Source of the DNA: CAYSLA01 sp964431685
GTDB taxonomy: Bacteria > Armatimonadota > UBA5829
Direction of reading: 5' to 3'
Assembly: GCA_964431685.1 (NCBI GenBank)
Contig: CAYSLA010000081.1
Span: forward strand, 1-14,597
DNA: 14,597 nucleotides
In this document: in pieces, positions 7,286 to 12,633 of the stretch
Layout: every line of letters begins with the position of its first letter
How positions within the stretch are numbered: the first letter of the stretch is position 1
The notes under the pieces: model-generated
Databases searched by the model: none
What the model was told of the DNA's origin: nothing
What the model saw: the letters and a program-made list of their open reading frames with translations, nothing else
Made by a program: the position numbers and the translations under genes

Positions 7286-9016
7286 ATGGCATCTAACAAA
7301 TCAACGTCGGCTGCGGTGGTCGGTATTGATATAGGCACGGACTCCATAAAGTTCGCCGAGGCCAAGCTGGGCAAGGACGGTGTGAGCATCACCGGACTTG
7401 GCATTGCGCGTACGCCTGATGGAGCGCTGGAAGGTGAGTTCATTGTGGACGCTCCGGCAGTTGCCTCCGCGATCAAGACCCTGCTCCAGGATAACCACAT
7501 CAAGACCCGAACGTGCGTCAGCTCAATCGGGGGGCAGTCCAGGACCGTTACTCGTGTGGTGGAAGTGCCCAAGGGAACTGACAAAGAGCTGGCTGAGACC
7601 ATGAAGTGGGAGGTGGAACGGCAGGTTCCATTTTCTCCGGATGATATCGAGATGGATTTCGCCGCTCTTCGACCGCCCAGCGACGATCCGAATGTGCAGA
7701 GTATGGAAGTTCTGCTTGCGGTGGCTCAGAGTGAGCACGTTCAGAGTCACGTAGACGCGATTATGGCGGCGGGGCTGAAGCCCGTCGCGATCGATGTGCC
7801 TACCCTGGCGGCGGGCCGGGCGCTGATTCCGACTGAGTATGAACAGACACCCGATGAGGAAATCACCGGAGTTCTCAGCATAGGGGCGGAGAACACTGAC
7901 CTGGGCATATTTGAGAACGGTGTACTTGTGTTCCCGAGCCCTCCCATCGGGATAGCCGGTTCCAGCTTTACCAGAGAGATATCCGAGGCTCTTGGCGTCT
8001 CTATGGAGGAAGCAGACCTCCTGAAGAAAGAATATGCGAGCGTGGACTTGAACGCGTTCGGCGCGGCGGGCGGGTTTGATATCGGAGCCATGGGCGAACA
8101 GACATCCTACGATGTCGGCTACGATACGGCCTATACTTCGTACGATACGCCATTTGCCGGCGACGACACGGCGATGGACGCGGACGCGGCGTTCGCACCC
8201 GCGGATATGAATGACCTTAGCCCCGGACTTGACATTCCGGGCATTGACCAGCCTGTTGACGAAGGCGGTTTTTCCTTTGATGCAGGGATGGAAGCAGCCT
8301 CCGACGAATTGACGCCCGAAGGTGCAACTGATTTCGAGATGGCTGGCCCATTTCAGCCTGATTCCGACTTTGGCGGCGGAGACGAGGTTCAGCCAGAGTT
8401 TACTCAGGAAGCCGTGGATTCAGTCGCTGACTGGGCACCCGCTGGCCCCGATTTTGACCTTGGGGAAGAGGCGGAGAGCATCCTGTACGGGCAGCCGGGT
8501 TTGGATGAACCTGCGCCTGCCGCGGAAGAGGTCTCCACGGGAGCTGAGCCGGCAGGAGATACCCACCACTTTGATTTCACGTTGGATCAGACGGTTGCGC
8601 CGGCCGGGACTCCGCAGCCGGACTATGACTTCTCGGATATCGAGGATTCCAGCAGTTTCCAGCCGCTGCATGTGGACACCGGCGTGGTAAGCGATGATCC
8701 GCAGATGACTGAACGGGTTTTTCAGGCGATTTCTTCGGTTTTGGTTGACCTGGCTACCGAGATACGCCGATCCATTGAATACTATAACGTGCGCTACTCC
8801 AAGATGCCGCAGAAGATAATTCTGTGCGGTGGTACCGCGAAAATGCCGCATCTTGATGAGTTTTTGGCAGGTGAACTGGGGATGCCCGTCGAAGTGGCTG
8901 CACCGTTTACGAACGCGGCGGCACGCGTGCCGGACTTCTCTGAATACTACTTGAAGGAGATTGCCCCTCTATTCTCCGTCAGCATTGGGCTGGCCATAAG
9001 GGATATGGTGGGTTAG
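7286..9016 (+). CDS. pilM: PilM, actin-like type IV pilus assembly ATPase, with large acidic insertion
   Basis: PilM is a cytoplasmic actin-fold protein that binds nucleotide and the N-terminal tail of PilN at the base of the type IV pilus machine. The phosphate-1 motif VVGIDIGTDSIKFAE is at residues 11-25, the phosphate-2 motif SIGAENTDLGIFENG at 198-212, and the C-terminal signature ILCGGTAKMPHLDEFL at 512-527. At 576 residues it is far longer than the usual roughly 350. Residues about 252-474 (nt 8039-8707) are an acidic, Gly/Pro/Ala-rich, probably disordered insertion with recurring F-D or Y-D pairs, placed between helix SMEEADLLKKEYA and helix FQAISSVLVDLATEI. The core on both sides is in frame and well conserved, so this is an insertion rather than a gene fusion or a frameshift. 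It is the first gene of the operon, with promoter and leader upstream; pilN starts 5 bp after its stop. Confidence 0.96.
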   Translation: MASNKSTSAAVVGIDIGTDSIKFAEAKLGKDGVSITGLGIARTPDGALEGEFIVDAPAVASAIKTLLQDNHIKTRTCVSSIGGQSRTVTRVVEVPKGTDKELAETMKWEVERQVPFSPDDIEMDFAALRPPSDDPNVQSMEVLLAVAQSEHVQSHVDAIMAAGLKPVAIDVPTLAAGRALIPTEYEQTPDEEITGVLSIGAENTDLGIFENGVLVFPSPPIGIAGSSFTREISEALGVSMEEADLLKKEYASVDLNAFGAAGGFDIGAMGEQTSYDVGYDTAYTSYDTPFAGDDTAMDADAAFAPADMNDLSPGLDIPGIDQPVDEGGFSFDAGMEAASDELTPEGATDFEMAGPFQPDSDFGGGDEVQPEFTQEAVDSVADWAPAGPDFDLGEEAESILYGQPGLDEPAPAAEEVSTGAEPAGDTHHFDFTLDQTVAPAGTPQPDYDFSDIEDSSSFQPLHVDTGVVSDDPQMTERVFQAISSVLVDLATEIRRSIEYYNVRYSKMPQKIILCGGTAKMPHLDEFLAGELGMPVEVAAPFTNAAARVPDFSEYYLKEIAPLFSVSIGLAIRDMVG

Positions 9017-9021
9017 TCATT

Positions 9022-9819
9022 ATGCTGAAGATCAACCTCCTTCCAAAGAGCATATACGACAAGTTGAAGATGCGCAACGCGGCCATCCTGTTCGGCTGCC
9101 TGGCGCTGCTCATACTGCTGGCGGGTCTGGCCTACAGCCATTATGTGTTGGCTCCAAGTATTCGCGATATGACTGCGAAGGCCGACGAGGCAGAGCGCAT
9201 ACAGCAGCAGGTGCAGCTTGTTCGCGCTCAGGCCAAGGGCGTACGGGATTCCATCGCGCCCATTCAGGCCAAGCTTGACTTCATCAACGCAGTGCTTAAG
9301 TACAACGTGGAGTACCCCAAGCTGTACGAAGAAGTGGCCCGCTGGACGTACGACCGAGTCGTGGTCAATGCAATGGATTGTGACGGGACTACTCTTACCA
9401 TGGGGGTTCGGGCGAGGTCGCTCAACGACATTGGCCGGTACCTGCTCAACATATACAGGGCTACGCATCTGTTTGCGCCGAACTCAATCGGGATATCCGG
9501 CGTGCCGGGATATGGGGGCGGGACGGCTTCCGGAACGGGCACGGGCGGACCAATCGGTCTGCAGGCAGGCGGAGCCGCGGGAACGGCCCTTGCCGGAATA
9601 GAGGCCATCGGCCAGTCGCTTGAGCGGCGGCCTGCTGAGGCGAGTTGGATCGATTTCACGGTTACCTGCAAGCTCAAGAATCCGATCGTGGCTCCTCAGT
9701 TTGTTGCCCCTGGCGCGGCGGGAGCGGAAGGCGCCGGACCTGGTGGGATGCCGGGCGGAGCAGCGGGACCTGAGACACCCGCTGCACCGGGACCGCAGGT
9801 GCCGGGGCCGCCAGAGTAA
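9022..9819 (+). CDS. pilN: PilN, inner-membrane alignment protein
   Basis: PilN links cytoplasmic PilM to the periplasmic PilO ring. The hallmark INLLP tail is at residues 4-8, inside the N-terminal MLKINLLPKS that docks into PilM. One membrane segment spans about residues 19-41, followed by a helical, probably coiled-coil stretch (about 46-95) and a small mixed alpha/beta periplasmic domain (about 98-155 and 205-225). Two low-complexity parts are unusual: a Gly-rich insertion at about 159-200 and a Pro/Gly/Ala tail from about 229 to the end (GPGGMPGGAAG ... PGPPE). At 265 residues it is longer than the typical 180-220, the excess being these regions. It begins 5 bp after pilM and ends 6 bp before pilO, indicating translation from one transcript. 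Confidence 0.93.
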   Translation: MLKINLLPKSIYDKLKMRNAAILFGCLALLILLAGLAYSHYVLAPSIRDMTAKADEAERIQQQVQLVRAQAKGVRDSIAPIQAKLDFINAVLKYNVEYPKLYEEVARWTYDRVVVNAMDCDGTTLTMGVRARSLNDIGRYLLNIYRATHLFAPNSIGISGVPGYGGGTASGTGTGGPIGLQAGGAAGTALAGIEAIGQSLERRPAEASWIDFTVTCKLKNPIVAPQFVAPGAAGAEGAGPGGMPGGAAGPETPAAPGPQVPGPPE

Positions 9820-9825
9820 ACGAAT

Positions 9826-10623
9826 ATGATTTTATCCAAGCTAAAGCTACTGCATATAGTGATAATTGGTTCGGTCGTCTGCATTGGCGTGGGCGTGGGC
9901 GTGTACATGATGCTCATCAAGCCACAGAAAGAGCTCCTCGCCAAAGAGACCGCCCGCTACAATGCTGCGATCGGCGAAGGCACGATGCAGGTGCTGCAGG
10001 CGGCGCAGGATGACTATGTGAAAGCCCAGAATGAGCGCAGCAGGGCGGTTGCCGCGCTCGATGATCAGATGCGAAGGCGAATGCCTGACATGAGTTTCGA
10101 GCGTCGGGACATCGGTATGATGGAGCTCTGGAGAGAGCAGATTAACACTCTTGGTCCTCTCCTCGAAGGGTTTGCGAGAGACACCAACGTCGACGTCTTG
10201 CCCACGAGCATGCAGATTCCGGCGCCGCCCGCGAGCCCCAATGACGCGATATTCGACAAGACTCTGCTGGAGTTCCCAAGCGTTGGACAGATCGTGGTTC
10301 ACGGGGACTTCAAGAGCCTGATGGCCAATGTGAGACGCTGGAACAACTGCCGCAGACTGGTGATGGTTGGGCCGATCAGGTTGGCCGGCACCAGCCCTGA
10401 CCTTGAAGCCACCTACAGCATTAGCTGTTACATATTCCCGGTGGCCGTTGGAGGCCCAATGATTCCTATGGCTGTTGGTGGTGTGGCCGAGCCCGCCGCG
10501 GGCGGCCCGATGGGTATGCCAGGCGGTCCTATGGGTATGCCTCCCGGCGCAATGCCCCCTGGCGCGATGCCCCCCGGTGGCATGCCTCCGGGCGGCCCTC
10601 CGGCAGGCGGGGCTCCACAATAG
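9826..10623 (+). CDS. pilO: PilO, inner-membrane alignment protein with Met-Pro-Pro-Gly tail
   Basis: PilO pairs with PilN in the periplasm to form the alignment ring. One membrane segment is at about residues 9-31, then a helical stretch (about 33-85), then the PilO-type core with GQIVVHGDFKSLMANVRRW (154-172) and a following strand RLVMVGPIRL (177-186), as expected for the ferredoxin-like periplasmic domain. From about residue 208 the protein becomes a Gly/Pro/Met tail ending in four tandem MPPGA/MPPGG pentapeptides (238-257). That tail lies outside the family domain. The start is set by the membrane segment and by spacing 6 bp after pilN. The stop overlaps the AGGA ribosome site of the next gene. 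Position after pilM-pilN strongly supports the call. Confidence 0.92.
   Translation: MILSKLKLLHIVIIGSVVCIGVGVGVYMMLIKPQKELLAKETARYNAAIGEGTMQVLQAAQDDYVKAQNERSRAVAALDDQMRRRMPDMSFERRDIGMMELWREQINTLGPLLEGFARDTNVDVLPTSMQIPAPPASPNDAIFDKTLLEFPSVGQIVVHGDFKSLMANVRRWNNCRRLVMVGPIRLAGTSPDLEATYSISCYIFPVAVGGPMIPMAVGGVAEPAAGGPMGMPGGPMGMPPGAMPPGAMPPGGMPPGGPPAGGAPQ
10537..10596 (+). repeat. Tandem 15-bp repeat coding MPPG(A/G) in pilO
   Basis: Four consecutive 15-bp units encode MPPGA, MPPGA, MPPGG and MPPGG. Third codon positions vary between units (cct/ccc, ggc/ggt), so the peptide is conserved better than the DNA. Confidence 0.85.
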
Positions 10624-10632
10624 GAACTATTT

Positions 10633-11511
10633 ATGCAGTGGCTTAACGACAAGAAAAACCAGCCGTTCGTGATTGGAGGGGTCGCCCTGATCCTGATTAT
10701 CGTGGCGCTTATGGTGTTGCGTCCCCGGAGTCGCGGCGGCACTGATCAGGCTGAACAAGAGACCGGGGCCGTACCTCTGGGACCTCCCGGAGCTGCCACA
10801 TCTCCGATGGGCCCTCCGGGCATGCCGGGTGCTCCAATGGGGCCGCCCGGTATGGGTGGTCCCCCTGCTGGCGGAATGCCTATGCCTGGCGCCGCCGGAG
10901 CTCCAGGGGCTCCGGCAGCAACCGCACCTGCGGCCGCACCGGCCGCCGCGGAGCCAGCGGAGTCCGGCGTTGCGGCGAAGCCGATGGAACCTTGGAGAGA
11001 TGACCCGTTTCTGCCGGCCGGAGTCAAGACCGCTAAGAAGGTCGTGTTCAAGCCAGTGCCGAGGATACTGGATTTTCCGTTCCCTGAACCGTTTGTGTTC
11101 GCTGACACCAGGAAAGTGGCTGAGGGACCTCCCAAACTCCAGCCTCCCAGACGGATGGCCGGTATACTGCTCAACAGCAGGATATTCGCAATAATTGACA
11201 CGAACGGCCAGGCCGAGGTTGTTCAGCCTGGTGACCTGCTTCGGGACAGACTCGCGACTGTAGACAAGATTGAGCGTGACAGGGTCGTTCTCAAGACTAC
11301 TGACAAGAAACCTCGCTACATAGTGCTGCGGTTGACTTCGGCGCCGGCGGAACAGCGCAGGTCGACACCCGGTGGATATGAAGGTACTATCCCCGGCGGC
11401 GAGGCGGTTCCGGGGGCTCCTTTCGGACCACCGGGAGGAGGACTGCCGGGTATGCCTGGCGCGCCTGGGCCGCCGGGAATGCCGCCTCCCCCGCCGATGG
11501 GGCCAATGTAG
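10633..11511 (+). CDS. PilP/GspC-like secretin-connecting protein
   Basis: This fourth gene of the operon occupies the pilP position. One membrane segment is at residues about 12-29, followed by a Pro/Gly/Met/Ala linker (about 44-115), a conserved-looking WRDDPFLP motif (121-128), and a small beta domain at about 174-236 (MAGILLNSRIFAIID ... VVQPGDLLRDRLATVDKI ... RVVL). The beta domain fits the homology region of PilP and GspC, which contacts the secretin N-terminal domains in the periplasm. Canonical PilP is a lipoprotein. This protein has no lipobox and instead a bitopic membrane anchor like GspC, so the name is left open. The tail from about 243 is again Pro/Gly/Met rich, ending PPPPPMGPM. 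The ATG at 10633 follows the pilO stop by 9 bp with AGGA at 10622-10625. Confidence 0.8.
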   Translation: MQWLNDKKNQPFVIGGVALILIIVALMVLRPRSRGGTDQAEQETGAVPLGPPGAATSPMGPPGMPGAPMGPPGMGGPPAGGMPMPGAAGAPGAPAATAPAAAPAAAEPAESGVAAKPMEPWRDDPFLPAGVKTAKKVVFKPVPRILDFPFPEPFVFADTRKVAEGPPKLQPPRRMAGILLNSRIFAIIDTNGQAEVVQPGDLLRDRLATVDKIERDRVVLKTTDKKPRYIVLRLTSAPAEQRRSTPGGYEGTIPGGEAVPGAPFGPPGGGLPGMPGAPGPPGMPPPPPMGPM

Positions 11512-11534
11512 TGGCGGCAGTGCGTCGTTTGGGG

Positions 11535-11540
11535 TATAAT
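11535..11540 (+). promoter_or_regulatory. Candidate -10 element before the STN-domain gene
   Basis: TATAAT is a perfect -10 hexamer 24 bp after the preceding stop. The base run 17 nt upstream (TGGCGG) is a poor -35 and there is no extended -10 TG, so an activator or chance occurrence must be allowed. If real, the transcript has a leader of roughly 195 nt. Confidence 0.35.
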
Positions 11541-11728
11541 GTAGTTAGGCGATGTGGTTTTGGTGGGCAACTGGCCGTCTGAAACCTTTGCCGGGGGCTT
11601 CTCGTCTAATCAATTACTGATTTGGATCGATGGTTACCTGCGTGCTGAGTCTGTGCAGTTGGGCGTGCGTGAGCGTTGCCCGCGCGCCATCCGGTTCGTA
11701 GAATGGCGCACCGACTTAGTTTCGCAAC

Positions 11729-11734
11729 TGGAGG
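11729..11734 (+). promoter_or_regulatory. Ribosome site fixing the STN-gene start
   Basis: TGGAGG lies 7 bases before ATG 11742. That ATG opens directly into a signal peptide (MKSRFGCIVLSTVVLLAMCA), so it is preferred over the in-frame TTG at 11676. Confidence 0.85.
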
Positions 11735-11741
11735 CAATTCG

Positions 11742-12548
11742 ATGAAGAGCAGATTTGGATGTATCGTTTTGAGTACGGTGGTATTGCTTGCGATGTGTGC
11801 AGGGTTCGCCTGTGCACAGGCCAACGCGCCTGCCGCCCCCGCTGCCGGAGCTTCAACAGACGACAAGAGCATTACGATTGAGCTCAAGGACGTAGACATA
11901 CGGTCTGCCATAGACGCACTGTTCAAAGGCACCGGCAAGAACTATACCGTCGCTGAAGAGGTTCAGGGCGTGGTTGGCAGCGTATCATTCCGCGATGTTC
12001 CGTTCGACACCGCTCTGCGTAACTTGCTGAGTTCCACGAACTTGGTCTACCGCGTCGTCGACGGAATTTATCAGATTACCAGGCGCTCTCAGGTCAGGTC
12101 GGGTGGAGCCGCGGCCGGCGCTCTGACTACCCCTGGATTAGGGGCCATTGCCACAACGCCGGGGGCGACAACCGAGACCACGACCACCAAGGACACAATT
12201 TTGGACAAAGTTTCGCTGGTATATAGTAGTGCGAGCGAGATTTACGGATTGATGAGTGGCAACTACAACCAGGGCGGCATGATGGGTGGCATGGGCGGCT
12301 ACGGCGGCATGAGCGGGGGATTCGGCGGTATGAGCGGCGGCTACGGCGGTATGAGCGGCGGCTACGGCGGCATGAGCGGCGGATTTGGCAGCAATCGCAG
12401 CTACGGAGGCGGCGGCTATGGCAGTAGCTATGGCGGCAGCAGCTATGGCAGCGGCGGGTTTGGCAGCAGCCGAAGCTACGGCGGCGGCAGTAGCTACGGC
12501 AGCGGCAGCTTTGGCGGGAGCAGCAATAGAAACTACAGGCCCTGGTAA
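11742..12548 (+). CDS. Secreted STN-domain protein with Gly/Tyr/Ser repeat tail
   Basis: The 268-residue product begins with a signal peptide (about 1-26, cleavage near ACAQA). Residues 43-115 form a secretin/TonB short N-terminal (STN) domain: SITIELKDVDIRSAIDALF ... VSFRDVPFDTALRNLL. After a Thr/Ala/Gly linker, VSLVYSSASEIYGLM (157-171) resembles the first strand and helix of the secretin_N (N1) repeat in the neighbouring PilQ. Homology then stops and residues 174-268 are a Gly/Tyr/Ser/Met tail with four exact-length YGGMSGG-type heptads. No secretin pore domain is present. It lies 85 bp upstream of pilQ, so an accessory periplasmic protein of the secretin is inferred: a ring cap, a PilP-contact factor or a surface-exposed tail. 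The LAMC sequence is not a good lipobox. Function is unproven. Confidence 0.85.
   Translation: MKSRFGCIVLSTVVLLAMCAGFACAQANAPAAPAAGASTDDKSITIELKDVDIRSAIDALFKGTGKNYTVAEEVQGVVGSVSFRDVPFDTALRNLLSSTNLVYRVVDGIYQITRRSQVRSGGAAAGALTTPGLGAIATTPGATTETTTTKDTILDKVSLVYSSASEIYGLMSGNYNQGGMMGGMGGYGGMSGGFGGMSGGYGGMSGGYGGMSGGFGSNRSYGGGGYGSSYGGSSYGSGGFGSSRSYGGGSSYGSGSFGGSSNRNYRPW
12300..12383 (+). repeat. Tandem 21-bp repeat coding (Y/F)GGMSGG
   Basis: Four contiguous 21-bp units encode YGGMSGG, FGGMSGG, YGGMSGG and YGGMSGG. Differences are a Tyr/Phe codon change and a few third-position changes. After 12384 the pattern decays into SYGGG and SYGSG variants. In-frame unit changes could alter tail length between strains. 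Confidence 0.92.
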
Positions 12549-12554
12549 ACCAGG
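12541..12554 (+). other. Small hairpin over the STN-gene stop
   Basis: CCTGG (12541-12545), loop TAAA and CCAGG (12550-12554) form a 5-bp stem whose loop holds the stop codon. It may be incidental; no T tract follows. Confidence 0.3.
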
Positions 12555-12573
12555 CTAGTCAATTTGAGGATCG

Positions 12574-12614
12574 GGTTCGGGGCTTTTGCGCAGGCGCGTC
12601 AGGGGCCCCGAACC
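12574..12614 (+). promoter_or_regulatory. Strong hairpin between STN gene and pilQ
   Basis: GGTTCGGGGC (12574-12583) pairs perfectly with GCCCCGAACC (12605-12614), a 10-bp GC-rich stem with a 21-nt loop. It ends 9 bases before the pilQ ribosome site. No T tract follows, so it is not a standard intrinsic terminator. It may protect mRNA ends, attenuate transcription or set the STN-protein to secretin ratio. Confidence 0.7.
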
Positions 12615-12633
12615 ATAACCTTCGGAGGGAAGT

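Larger units (their letters stand above)
11512..11741 (+). other. Untranslated region between pilP-like and STN genes
   Basis: This 230-bp stretch lacks a supported gene. It contains a perfect TATAAT at 11535-11540, a short possible stem GGCAA (11566-11570) with TTGCC (11588-11592), and the ribosome site of the next gene. I looked for the conserved cores of common riboswitches (c-di-GMP-I, TPP, glycine) and could not match any with confidence. Confidence 0.6.

Noticed and set aside
9847..10620. Long antisense frame opposite pilO (257 codons)
   Set aside because: It mirrors pilO, is His/Arg-rich in the way antisense frames of GC-rich genes are, and the pilO call is firm.
11541..11728. Riboswitch such as c-di-GMP-I in the leader of the STN gene
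   Set aside because: Short pairings exist, but I could not find the conserved core bases of any class I know; a covariance-model search would decide.
11676..11741. Upstream TTG start for the STN-domain gene, adding 22 residues
   Set aside because: The added residues precede the signal peptide and are Arg-rich, while ATG 11742 has TGGAGG at 7-base spacing.
12300..12383. CRISPR-like or non-coding tandem array
   Set aside because: The units are contiguous with no spacers, 21 bp long and in frame with a secreted protein.
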